Shown here piece after piece: positions 12,061 through 23,224 of a stretch of DNA of 64,000 bases; the stretch's first letter is position 1, and the number at the start of each line of letters is the position of its first letter. Source of the DNA: Ustilaginoidea virens (Eukaryota; Ascomycota; Sordariomycetes; Hypocreales; Clavicipitaceae); contig NC_057319.1 of assembly GCF_000687475.1 (NCBI RefSeq), forward strand, positions 3,152,001 through 3,216,000, in the 5' to 3' direction. The notes beneath the pieces were generated by a model, which saw nothing but the letters and a program-made list of their open reading frames with translations, was not told the origin of the DNA and made no database searches. Position numbers and translations under genes: made by a program.

Positions 12061-13009
12061 TGTTTGCTTCTAGAGATGCTCTCACTATCTCTAGAGCTAC
12101 CACAGTGACTACCTGAACAGCATTGAACGGCAATGTCCTGTGGAGTAAATACCAACGAGGAGGAATGGTCTTGCTGGCCTACGGCCTACGATGACGGACA
12201 AGAGATTGACGGAATTGAAAGCTTTGGCTCGAGGGTGGGACGATCTACTACGAATCAATTAGCTGGGTGCGGAGGATGTACTATGGATATGGAGTATGGA
12301 GTACGGGATTGGCTTTTTTTTTTTTTTTTTTCCTTTGTTGCCCGTGCTGTGCAATTTGGTGTAAGTCAGAACCAGCCGGCGGGGCGCCAGTGGGCGCTTG
12401 AAGTGGATTGCAGTGGCGCTGCATGGAAGACAGAGGCTTCCAGTTACCTACAGCTTGGCATACAGGTAGGTACCTTAGGTAGGTAGGTAGGTACCTAGGT
12501 ACCTAGTAGCCGACACGTGCTTAGGATAGGTACCTACCTCTTAGCCAGCTGGGAGATGCAATGATGCCGTGAACTGGTCCCCATAATGACAAGCACCGAT
12601 TGGAAATAGCTCTACCCCTTAATTCTGAGCACCTGTTTATACCATCAACAGAGAATCGGGCAGCAGTCGACTTTAGTCGCAAAGGTCAAAGATAGAAAGA
12701 CTGGTTTCCCTTGACCGAGAGCTGTGGGACTGAGATCCAGGTTGGCGCGCGCAAGTGCTGTTGCAGGTTTCAATTCAATTCTGACCCACATCAAGCTCCA
12801 GCAACTTGAGCAAGCCGGCCAGCTGCACGCTTGGCCTTACTCATCTCATCACGTGATGTTCCCATCCTGCCTCCGAGGCCGAAATTTAGACGGCAAGTGG
12901 CTAGGTTAGGTAGGTAGTTGAACGCAGCGAGGCACTTCTTTTGAGATCCAATTGCTTCACACGACGACGGCCAGAGGACACCCAATCGCCTACGCCCTCA
13001 CTCCCGAAA
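12061..13009. promoter_or_regulatory. Shared divergent promoter region RPC82/QCR2
   Basis: RPC82 (minus) and QCR2 (plus) start on either side of this 0.95-kb gap, so it must hold both promoters. It contains an 18-T run at 12314-12331 and a dense cluster of TAGGTACCTA-type palindromic units at about 12463-12535. No gene is supported. Confidence 0.6.
12463..12510. repeat. TAGGTACCTA-type palindrome cluster
   Basis: Alternating TAGG, TACC and GGTACC steps build overlapping self-complementary units. The same motif recurs elsewhere, at about 20150, 20866, 28345, 49531 and 49813. Confidence 0.7.
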
Positions 13010-14592
13010 ATGATCTCGAGATCATCTCTCGCGAAAAGCGCGCAACAGGCCATTCGCCGGTCCTGCCGTGCGCAGTCCCTGCAGCGCCGTGGCTTTGCTG
13101 CTGCTACCACAACAGGAGCCTTTGAGACGGCAGATGCGTCCGGGTTGAAGGTTGCCTCAAGGGATGCCCATGGGCCTACCACCAAGCTTGCCGTCGTTGC
13201 GAAGGCTGGTACGCGGTACCAGCCTTTGCCGGGCCTGACTGTTGGCCTCGAAGAGTTCGCTTTCAAGGCAAGTCTATGGGGCATTCGACTAAAGCCTACA
13301 GGTCAAGGTGGGAAAGCAGCCGAGCTAATCGGCCTTGTTTAACAGAACACTCAGCGACGGTCTGCCCTGCGAATCACGCGGGAATCCGAACTTCTCGGTG
13401 GTCAATTGAGCGCTTCCCACACCCGAGAGGCTCTTGTTCTTGAGGCCAGCTTCCTCCGAGAAGACTTGCCCTACTTCGCCGAACTTCTCGCCGAGGTCGT
13501 CTCATTGACCAAATATACCAGTAAGATACTGCTCCCAGTAAATGTGGTCAAGGAAGGAACTCACCAGCGCAAACTACAGCCCACGAATTCCACGAAGATG
13601 TCGAGCGAATTCTACACCTCAAGCAGGCTGCCCTGAAGACCAATGTCAACGCTTTGGCGCTCGACAACGCCCACGCTGTCGCCTTCCACACCGGCCTCGG
13701 TGCTACCATCTATCCATCCGACTCCTCCCCGGTTCACAAGTACCTCAACGAAGAATACATTGCCAGCTATGCTGACATGGTCTATTCCAAGTCTAATATT
13801 GCCATTGTCGCCGACGGTGCCCCTATTGGTGCCTTGACCAATTGGGTTGGCCAGCTCTTCAAGGATGTCCCCGCCAAGGCCCCGAGTGGCCAGTCTCTCA
13901 AGATTGACGCGACCAAGTACTACGGCGGTGAGCAGCGAAATAGCCACTCTGACGGCAATGCCATGGTCATCGCATTCCCCGGGTCAGATGCTGCTGGCTC
14001 CAAGCCTGAGATTGCAGTTCTCGCTGCCCTTCTTGGTGGCAAGCCGACTATTAAGTGGGCTCCTGGTTTCAGCCTGCTTTCCAAAGCTACTGCTGGTGCC
14101 CCGGGTCTTTCCATCTCTGCTTCCAACCTAGCGTACTCTGATGCTGGCCTGTTGACCGTTCAGTTGTCTGGCAACGCTGCTTCGGTCCGCAAGGCAGCCG
14201 AGGAAACCGCCAAGGCTCTTAAGAGTGTTGCCAATGGCGCAGTCAGCAAGGAGGACGTTACCAAGGCCGTCGCCAATGCCAAGTTTGACATCCTTGAAAA
14301 TGCCCAGCTGCGCTCTCCCAGCCTCCTGCAGGCCGGTTCCGGCATCATCCACCATGGCAAACCTTACGACGTGGCTGCTCTGGCCAAGGGCATCGAAGCT
14401 GTCACCACTGATAAACTGAAGACCGTAAGGACCCCAACAGCCACGACGCGGACTTGACTTATCAAAGTACTTGCAAGCTGACCTCTTCTTCTATAGACCG
14501 CCAAGGCTCTCCTTGATGGCAAAGCTACTGTTTCCACGGTCGGTGATTTGTTCGTGCTTCCATATGCCGAGGAGATTGGCCTGCGGGTATAA
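13010..14592 (+). CDS. QCR2: Cytochrome bc1 complex core protein 2, 457 aa
   Basis: This is a matrix-facing core subunit of respiratory complex III, related to the M16 peptidases but without their zinc-binding HxxEH motif, as expected for core 2. Exons are 13010-13267, 13346-13520, 13580-14424 and 14497-14592 (1,374 nt in frame). The first 40 residues are rich in Arg, Ser and Ala with no acidic residue before about residue 38 (ISRSSLAKSAQQAIRRSC), a mitochondrial presequence. The first intron begins GCAAGT, not GT, making it a GC-AG intron; the frame is correct only with that donor. The glycine-rich segment near KPTIKWAPGFSLL in the C-terminal half is family-typical. The length is usual for fungi. 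Confidence 0.93.
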
Positions 14593-16376
14593 TTGATTCG
14601 AAACAAGGGGAAGGGCGGGAAACGCTTGTAACAACAGTCTGATGTCGTCTAGGAAAGGGTAGGTTTGGGCTGCCTGCCGTGTCGTACTGTGAATATTCTT
14701 GGTAGAGATTCTCTTTGTTCACATAGCATTCCAAAGGTTTATCCAACGTGTAACCGCGCGATCTGGGATGCTCTCACCATTTGCAAATGAAAGTCATCTT
14801 CCCGCCGACATGAACCTACTCTCAGACGTGGATAAAAATGCTTGTGCTGGCCCACGCCGATGCTGCTGGGGCTCCAAGCCGGCCCATTTACGCCTGTAGG
14901 AGTTGGTGAGCAGGTTTGAGCTCTCGCGCCAACTCGAATCATTTCTTATTTCTCGAGGCCTACAAAAAGTGTGGAAAGACTAAAAAAAGGGAAGAATTCT
15001 CTTCTTTTGAGAATGCGCCCCAGTTGCGAATATGGGCCCCTCTGTAAGTTTCTCCAAGTTACGGACGTCCTTGTCCTGTCCTGGTTAACACCTGAACATA
15101 GGATAGGCGCTGTCATTGCTCGCTCCGGGAACTTTGAAAGGAAACGGAAATAAACGGAAGTAAACGGAAAATCAAGGCTGTCACTCATCAGATAAGCTCT
15201 GCAGGCTGAGAAAACAAAAAAAGTCAATCTGGCGACTAACTGAAGCGATAACTTTAAGATGCGAGATCCCAGCTGTGTTTGATTTGTCCAGGTTGCTTGC
15301 GGTACAGTATGTGCAGCGAGAGGACACTGTAAAGACCTGACCAACGTCACATGGCGTGTTTGACACTGTCGACATCACACACTGTGTCTCACGTCTCATT
15401 GGAACCCCCGTACCTTCTTGAGCAACCGGGCTGGCGGCCCACCAACGCCTCATTATAGTTTGGGCAAGTGTGACAAGGTAGGAGAAAACAAAGCCTCATA
15501 ACCAACCTCCACAGCCGACACTTTTCTCCCTTTCTCGGCTTCCATCTTCATCTCTCCATGCTCCATTGCCCATTGCGAGGCAATAGCAGCACCGCCGAGC
15601 TGGACGGTTTTTCGGTGATTCTCTTTTTTCTCATCCTGCCAGCTTCTCTCCCTCCAGGTAAGCCCCACGACCTCCTCCTTGGCTCCTTGCCCGATCCCCT
15701 GTGTTCTGCGCCGACTCGCCTTTGCCCAACCGTGGGCGTTCGTTTACTTCTTCCCCAATCCTCGCCGGCGGCCTGTCAATGTGGCGACAGCGGCTTCTGG
15801 TTTCTTACTATTTTTTTTTCTCTTCAAAGAAACTTCCGTCTAACCGTTAATATTATAGAGTGACAGAAACACCGACGGCAATCCTTTGCCGCTCATCTTC
15901 TGTCATCGACCCAAACCCTCATCGACCTCTCCAAACAGTTGGTGTAACACAGAAGTGCCTAATTCTCGTCACAAGGTTGGTGCAACTGTTCAGCACATTT
16001 CATCTGGGCCTGTTTTCCGCCTTGCGTCAATCACTGCTCGACCCTTTTGAAGGTGTCAAGTTACTTGACTCAACTTTTTGCACTGCTACCATTTGCCGGA
16101 AAAGTCATGCATTCTTCTAGCCTTTCGATATTGTGGACGCCCTTTCGCGCTCTCATGAAATAATTAATGGCTCATTCTAATCCATTGTTTCCTACCTTGA
16201 TCTAGTGCGAACTTTCTTCAGACTCTTCGAGACGACTCCGTGGGAGGCGATTTGTGAACACTCCTTGCAGGGAAGAGTTGGATACCTCTTATTGGATGCC
16301 TCTTTATCTTAGTCCAAGGACGACGACAGCATTGAAGTTGAAATAGCGATTGGTTTTCCCCTTTTTTTCTTTTCTC
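14593..16376. other. Long 5' flank of the Pbp1 homologue
   Basis: I see no gene in this 1.8-kb gap. The part after about 15650 is pyrimidine-rich and resembles a long fungal 5' leader with possible splice sites. A small AAACGGAA tandem lies at about 15139-15168. I looked here for exons encoding an Lsm fold for the next gene and found none. Confidence 0.55.
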
Positions 16377-19102
16377 ATGATGTCCGCGTCAAAAGATGGC
16401 AGTGCAGGTAGGGGAAGTGCCACCAGGACCAATAGTCGTGGTCACAATGGTGGGTTATTGCCATTATGGCTCCGGCTTTAGATCTTGGCTGACCCAAAAA
16501 ATGCAAATAGGCAATCGGTCCAACTTTCGAACGGATACAGCCATATCTAATGCTAGATTCGGTAATGAAAGGACTCTTCAACCGTGGGTCCCCGATGCGA
16601 GCGATAGCGTGGATGGCAGTCTAGAGGCTGCCTCTAGCAGCGGTCCGTGGGATCAATTCGCAGCGAATGAGAAGCTTTTTGGCTTGAAGACCGACTATGA
16701 TGAGAACATGTACACCACCGCCATCAACAAGACTCACCCCCAATTCCGGGAAAGGATGGCTGCTGCTGACAAGAAGGCTAAAGAAATTGAGCGCAGCGTC
16801 CCAGCCACCGCCCACGTTGCGGAGGAGCGTGTCATGGACTACATTGGGAATAGCGGAACCCCTGAAGAAAATGAAGAAGAAAAGTAAGTTGCACCATGAA
16901 GAGCCATTGTAGCTTCATTAGCCAACACCTCATTTTAGGTACAGCGGCGTACGTCGCCAGGATTTCCCTCCCCTCTCCGGGGGTGCCAACAGATACACCC
17001 CACCTGCCAAACGAGCGCCCTCAGCTCAGTTAACAGTGAAGGGCGCGCCTGTTGACCCAGCTATTATCTCGTCACAATTAAAGGCACCAAATAAGAAGCT
17101 GCAGGCCACTACTACCACTGATCAATTTCGGGGTCAAGACGCAGAAGCGACGAAGAACGGCTTGACCCACAAGACGGACAGCTCCTCAACGGTTGTCAAA
17201 CAACAAGCTCTTGAAGAGAAGATGGCTGAAATTAAACCGTCACCTCCGCCTGCGGAATCCAAGACACCCGAGCCAAGGTCAGCAGAGAGGGTTGCCACCG
17301 TCGGCTCGTCCTCCGCATCGTCCTCGCGAAATGCCCTGTCGAAACCCAAAGACGTGACGCCTAGTGCAACGTCTACAGTGGAGCGTGACGTTTTGAAGGA
17401 GTTTAAGAGCTTTGCTAGCCAACAGCGCATGAATGCAGAAAAGGCTCGGAACAACAAAGCGAGAGCCGACAAGGAAGTCAAGCTTACAGAGCTCAAAAAG
17501 TTCGCCATCACTTTCAAGCTGTCGACTCCCGTGCCAAACGATCTGGTATCAATCATAGCAAAAGACCCCGCGAAGCAAAAGGAGATCCAAGCAAAGGCTA
17601 AAAAAAATGCCGAAGAGATGGCCAAGTCAAAGGCAAACGCTGTTATCAAAGAGAAGAGCCATCCTGTCAAGGACACGCTTGTGACGAAAACATCGGAGGC
17701 CAGTGCGGGTCCTTCTACAGAAGGACGCTCCTCCCGGGTTCCAGCAGCTCCACAAGCAGGCCCTTCGGGCAACGGGAACAGACATGCTGGGGCTCGACAA
17801 CAGTTCCCTCAACAGCCCTACCATGCCCAGCAGTATCGAAACACTCGTGGTGGCCCTCAGCACACTCCACCTCAGCAGCAGCAGACTGGAAACTTGGCCC
17901 AGCGGCTCCGTCATGTAGAGCAGCAGAGGTACTCCCAACCCCCAGCAGCTCCTCAGCATGCCACTGGCCATGAAATGCGTGCTCCTCCCACGGGCCCTTC
18001 TGGCAACATGGATTCCAACTTCAACCGCAGACTTGGTGGTGCGCCGGGCCAGATGAGCGCCAAACTCAACCCCAACAGCCACGAATTCAGGCCCAGCCCC
18101 TTTGCAGCAGCTTTCAGCCCGAATAGTCATGCCAGCGCAGGGTCCAGCCCACGCAATACAGTCAACAACGTTGCGGACAGTCCTGCCTCGATGCCACAAA
18201 AGGGATCGGCCGCCCCTCTTATTCGTCGCAAGACCAAGGCCGTCGATGTCAGCAAATGCTTGATCCTGTCGCACATTAAGACGTTGACACCTCCCCAAAG
18301 TCGTAACTGGGACGACAACGGGGGCTTGCGTCCATCATATGACACTCTCCCGACTTGGAGGCAGTTGCAGGATGATGAAAAGGCCGACTCAACCATGCAT
18401 CTTACGTACAAGGAATACTTTGAGCGCCAACCCTTCAACGGATCGTCGGTGGCGACGCCGAACCCTCCACACGTCGTTCCCCAACTCGCCCACCAGCACC
18501 AACTGCCTTTTCACCTCCAGCACGGCGCTCACAACATGGGCGGCCCTCGGCAGTCACCGCATATGCCCCCCATGCAGATGCACACACAGCAGCATGGTCC
18601 GGTGCTTCACCCACCGTACGGTACTGATGATCACCGCATGATGCACTCCAATTCCGCACAGTCGTTTGCCTCGCCTCGCATGGGTCAGCTCCCAGTTGCG
18701 TATCCCGCTCAAGTACCTTATAACCAGCCAGTGTTCATGGGCCCCAGCAATCCCCAAATGGGCCAATACCGCAGCTTTTCAAACAACCCGCATTACGTGT
18801 CACCACAACAAGGGCAGATTGGAGGGCCCTTGATGATGCAACCTCAATTTATTCCCGGTCCACAGGGCATGATTGCTGGTCCACAAATGATGTATCACGG
18901 AGGCCATCCGCAGTTCATGCCGCCGTCTGGGCCGCCGCAGCCTGGCCCGGGAGGGAACGGCTATCCCAGCCCAGGTAGGCCGGCAGCACCGGTCATGGTT
19001 CATCAAGGCTCTCAGCAAGGGCAGCAAATGTATGGAATGAGCCCGAGCGTGCAATACAACCAGCCGTATGGCCCGGGTCAACCGAGTGGGCCGAGTCAGT
19101 GA
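16377..19102 (+). CDS. PBP1: Ataxin-2/Pbp1 homologue lacking the Lsm domain, 869 aa
   Basis: Pbp1/ataxin-2 proteins bind poly(A)-binding protein, assemble in stress granules and act in mRNA 3'-end and TOR control. Exons are 16377-16449, 16511-16883 and 16939-19102 (2,610 nt in frame). Residues 1-24 (MMSASKDGSAGRGS...) match the usual extreme N-terminus, but residue 25 already begins GNRSNFRTDTAIS, which in relatives follows the Lsm fold. So the roughly 100-residue Lsm domain expected between them is missing. The LsmAD region is intact at about 69-133 (WDQFAANEKLFGLKTDYDEN...HVAEERV). A PAM2-like motif, KLNPNSHEFRPSPFAAAF, lies at about 523-540. The rest is low-complexity, with a Gln/Pro/Met/His-rich C-terminal third. 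The first intron has a good CTGAC branch site, so skipping is not caused by a bad join. There are two adjacent ATGs; I use the first. Confidence 0.88.
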
Positions 19103-21390
19103 TGATGTTTGTTCTGTCTGCTTTATTTACCTTGTCCAGATAGCGTTGATTCACGGCATGGAGTCGGTCTCCAAACGAAAGCAAGGCCACAACCGCTCCA
19201 GATTGTGCCTTGTCCCGTTATGGTTTTTTTTTTTTTTTTTTTTTTTTTTCTCCCCGAGACGGCAAATCTGGATTCCGCCGCATGGGCCACAACGCCAACC
19301 GTGGCTGCCAAGGAGGTTTTCTTTGTTGTTTGTCTTGCACCCAGCCTGGACTTTGCCAGTCTCGTGGCCTTGATATGGATGATGGATGATCGATTAGAGA
19401 ATCGAAATCCTTGCCGAGAAATCTGGCTCGGCCACATGAATCATGGCGTATTACGGGTCGACGAATGTCGTAGCAGCTATCTAACAGCAACAGCCACAAT
19501 ATGATGGTGCGTGTCACCACCCTCAACTATGACATTTTTAGTTTATGTTCCAGGCCTCGACTTGTTCGGACAAGAACGGTCTGGACGAATCATATTACAC
19601 GGTTGCAGTCTGGGCATCGGTATCCCCTGTTAGTACATTGCAGACGACAACCTGGTGTCTGTACTTGGGTAAATGACTGTCTCGTCTGCCGGGCAGTTCC
19701 TGGCATCCGTTTTGATGGTGGCTTCTGTTTTCATTGAAGGCGGCAGGTACTGAACGATGTCAGGCTATCTTGGGGCTACCCGATTCCTGTACTCTGGAGA
19801 CGAGCAGACGAGAGAAGAGGGGTTCTTGCCCTTGACCCAAAGCAGCGGAAAAAAAGGGTAAAAGATCAAGACGACAAGGCAGGACTCTTTGTGTAATTCG
19901 GAATCGGGGGAGTTGGGGGGGGGGGGGGGGGGGTGGAGGGAAACAAAGTCGGTTCACACGACCTGCCTGGAGAAAGCGTGCGAAGGGCAATGGACTCTCA
20001 ACTCTGAGCATAAATACAGCATGGCTTCCCCAGTTTGCTATCGAGCTCTACTGCTTGTACAGGGTGCAGCGACGGACCGGCACCACGACTGATGAGGAGG
20101 GTATCAGATAGCCTACCAGACAGACCTAGCTCCTAGGTACCAGGAACCTTGGCCAATAGAGTCTAGATCAGGGGCAAGAAATAGGCACAGCAAAGTATAC
20201 ACTGGTATCTAGAGTTTACCTTGGCCCTTGGCACCCATGTGGAAGCCAGCCTGGGGGTATTTGCTGGATGGGCGAAAAAGAGAGGGTTTAATTGGGGAGG
20301 GGGAGGGGAGGGTTGACGGTTTGGAATGAAGCCGCTTGGGCAGACTATCGTCAACAGTGTTGATGTGTTGATGGGAAGTGAAGGAGGGCCCCAAGTCGGA
20401 CTGCCAGCAAGTGTCAATCAATCATGGACGTGGGTGGCAGTGAGTACATGGTGGCGCTTGACAATGAATGGCCCAGCTGAATGGAAATACCCACGTTGAC
20501 CTCTAGGTAGGAGCTACATGAAACAAGGACAGAGCCCAGTGCCTGTCTGGTAGCTTATGATAAAGCAGCGCTCGCTGTCCATGGACTCGTATGTGCCTGT
20601 AGGCATCTCAAGCTACCTCCTGCTTTGGGCACCCGAGGTAGCAGCAGCACCGAGTAGGTACCTGAGAACTTGCCTTTGCTATCCGGCCGCCGCCAAAGAC
20701 TGGCCAGGCCTCCTTCTGACGCCTCCTGATGTTGCCAACGACCCTGTCACTGACCTCGTGATACGCCAAGGTGTGGTACAGGCATTGATTGATACGGAGG
20801 GGAAGTGAGAAGCGGCGACGACAATGCCAGGCATGAGCCTTTGGTTGCTGTTCAATACCTACCTAGGTACCTAAGGCATTGAAGGGTTGGCAGCTGCCGA
20901 CGGCGGCTGGGCAGGTGGCAGTTTGGCGTGTCACTTTGGCCTCACTGCGTCGGGGTTCGCGAGGAACACGTTTGGTTGCTTGTGCCGTATTCCAGCTCAG
21001 ATTCACTGAAGAGCTAGCTAGAATCGTGGTATCGGGGCCGGACTCGTTGAAGAGCTACAATGGTGGTATCGGACCCGGACTCATTGAAGGTCTTGCAGTC
21101 GTGATATCGCCCTCCCCCCCCCCGTCTTCTCTCCCTCTCACCACCAAACCCTTTCTCATAGCGTTGGCCTGTCTCGTCTGTCAAACAGCCGCCATCTTCT
21201 CTTCTTCTTCTTCTCTTCTCGTGCGGTACAACGGTCCAGCGCCATATTGACGACCGAGACGTCGGCGTCTCCTGTTACCCTTGGCTGATCAGAATCCCTC
21301 GAAATCAACCTCATTGACGATCGACGGACTGCCCCAAGCACCGGGCGGGAACAAGCAAAGGACCCAAAGACCCCCCACTGTCCAGACACC
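19103..21390. other. 2.3-kb gene-free spacer
   Basis: No supported gene on either strand. It contains a 26-T run at 19224-19249 about 120 bp after the PBP1 stop, a 19-G run at 19915-19933, and scattered TAGGTACCT motifs near 20138 and 20862. The last 150 bp form the leader of the AA11 gene. Confidence 0.6.
19224..19249. repeat. T26 homopolymer
   Basis: A run of 26 T lies in the 3' flank of PBP1. Confidence 0.9.
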
Positions 21391-22290
21391 ATGAGGGTCA
21401 GTTCCGCCGTCACTGCCGCTCTTTCAGGCCTCGCCTCTCTCGGCCACGCCCACATGGAGATGAAGAGCCCGCCGCCCCTCCGGTCCAAGTTCAACGCCTT
21501 CACCACCGACATCGACTACGACATGACTTCCCCTCTTTCCGCCGCCGGCGCCGACTTCCCCTGCAAGGGCTACCACAAGCTCGTCGGCACGCCGCAGGGC
21601 CAGCCTGTCGCTACCTGGAGCCCCGGCGGCTCCTACTCCATGACCATCACCGGCCAGACCCCCCACAACGGCGGCAGTTGCCAGGCCTCTCTGTCCTTTG
21701 ACGGCGGCCGCACCTGGAAGGTCCTCCATTCGTACGTCGGGAACTGCCCCGTCATGGGCGCTTCGACCTACCCCTTTTCACTGCCGCGGGATACGCCCGC
21801 CGGCAAGGCCCTCTTCGCCTGGACATGGTTCAACAAGGTCGGCAATCGGGAGATGTACATGAACTGCGCTTCCGTCACCGTCGCCGCCGGTGGGTCGGAC
21901 GACAGGGCGCGCGGGATGCGCGGCGCTTCCGACCCGTACGACGGTCGTCCAGCCATGTTTGTCGCCAATGTCGGCAACGGCTGCTCCACCGTCGAGGGCA
22001 GGGACTTGCTGTTTCCCAGGCCTGGCCCCGACGTCAGCGTGGAGTCGGCCGGGAGCTCCGGCGCCGTTGGCATCTGCGGCTCGCGGGATGAGATGCCGAC
22101 GGAGGCGGCCGACGGCTCGAGCACCAGCGCGCTTGGTCCAGGTGCCAGTGCCGTGTCGACGTGGGCTCAGCTGGCACCTTATCCGGTTTTCGTGACGTTG
22201 AGCACGAGGACCAAATCAGTCGGTGCTGCCGAAACGGTTGCGGCCAAGATTGGTGGAGGGGGCGGAGGGTCATGCGCCGCTCGCTATTGA
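21391..22290 (+). CDS. AA11 lytic polysaccharide monooxygenase, 299 aa
   Basis: This is a secreted copper enzyme that oxidatively cleaves chitin, the known substrate of characterised AA11 members. The gene is a single exon. Residues 1-20 are a signal peptide ending in GHA, so mature residue 1 is His21, the first ligand of the copper histidine brace. The second brace ligand fits His92 in TPHNGGSCQ, and Tyr156 in WTWFNKVGNREMYMNC is the axial residue. Cysteines 58, 97, 119 and 159 are placed as in the family. The catalytic domain ends near residue 170. The remaining 130 residues are Ser/Gly/Ala-rich without a recognisable chitin-binding domain and end in a Gly6 run. A neighbour of other cell-wall-directed secreted genes. 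Strong family assignment; activity is inferred. Confidence 0.92.
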   Translation: MRVSSAVTAALSGLASLGHAHMEMKSPPPLRSKFNAFTTDIDYDMTSPLSAAGADFPCKGYHKLVGTPQGQPVATWSPGGSYSMTITGQTPHNGGSCQASLSFDGGRTWKVLHSYVGNCPVMGASTYPFSLPRDTPAGKALFAWTWFNKVGNREMYMNCASVTVAAGGSDDRARGMRGASDPYDGRPAMFVANVGNGCSTVEGRDLLFPRPGPDVSVESAGSSGAVGICGSRDEMPTEAADGSSTSALGPGASAVSTWAQLAPYPVFVTLSTRTKSVGAAETVAAKIGGGGGGSCAARY

Positions 22291-22900
22291 AAACAAGGTC
22301 TTTGGGGATGGCACAGTCTCGCAGGTCGGGAGCTTCTGGGGGATGGTGCTGAAAGGCGATGGTTGTTTCCGCAAAGCTACTGCTTCGTTGGTCTCGCTCC
22401 TCTCCTTTCTCTTCTACACCAGGTTGACAGCCGGTGAATAAGCGACGTAATCAGATATCTTGTTTCATGATGAAAAGCAGAGTGCTCCGATATCCGAGGG
22501 ATTTCTTGCCAGGGCTGAATGTCAGTGCCCAGTGCCCAGTGCCAACGCTTGTCCGCTACTTCACATCGACTGCTATAAAGGATACAAAGAAACCTCGTCG
22601 CGGTGGTCGATCAATGCTTCACGTCTACATCCCCAACATGTCCTCGTCATACTTCGGCGAGTTTTTGGATAAACACTGTATAGTCAGGAGTCACTGTGGT
22701 CATACCGACCAAAAGCTTTCCAAGGCTGCATTTCCCTCGCGAAAGTCGGAGCGCGGCGTCAAGGCTTGAGAGAAATAATGCCGAGATGATGCCACTGTTG
22801 TCACCGTGATGTAGGATACCGGCGGACCAGGTGGGTAGAGTATTGTATTAATCCGACGATATCTCAAGAAACGGCTTAGCACACTCTCGCAGACGGTTCG
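22291..22900. other. Intergenic, 3' flank of the AA11 gene
   Basis: No supported gene. It separates the plus-strand AA11 gene from the broken LysM-WSC copy on the minus strand. Confidence 0.55.
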
Positions 22901-22905
22901 GCATC

Positions 22906-23150
22906 TCGCTTGCATGCCCCCTTCTTTACGTTGTCTTGACTTTCGTCAGCACATCTAAGCCATGGACTTGAACTCCCAACCTTGTCTCCATGGCAAGCAG
23001 CAAGTATTCCTGCTCGAACAGCCATAGCCATACCATTCGGCGTAATAAAAAATAAAATAAAGTAAAAAAAACAACGACAACCAGACTGCTGCCATGAGCT
23101 CATCTGGGCCTGTCCCTTGCGACAATTGCCGGCGTTCTCGATATCTAGTA
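22906..23150 (-). pseudogene. Broken partial copy of the LysM-WSC gene 3' end
   Basis: On the minus strand this stretch encodes segments parallel to the last third of the intact gene just upstream (23225-24376). Matching pieces are DIENAGNCRKGQAQMSSWQQ against DIASLGDCPDGQVQISYWQQ, EWYGYGCSSRNTC against KWYGYGYTSRSTC, and WLRCADESQDNVKKGAC against WLRCAKESQDCVRQGTC. It is interrupted by an AT-rich insertion at about 23041-23076 and by a two-base deletion near 22963-22967, after which a stop falls in the original frame. No start codon or domain remains, so it is a decayed tandem fragment. Confidence 0.82.
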
Positions 23151-23224
23151 ACCTGATAGTCTAGATCTACTACGCACTTTGCCGTCCGTTTCAGATAGTG
23201 ATGGCATGTTATTTATTGCCCAGG

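Noticed and set aside
14946..15350. A 134-codon frame on the minus strand
   Set aside because: No start context, no family features, and low-complexity composition.
16396..16887. Alternative start for Pbp1 reading through the first intron in another frame
   Set aside because: It uses a non-conserved N-terminus, whereas splicing at GTGGGT gives MMSASKDG, as in relatives.
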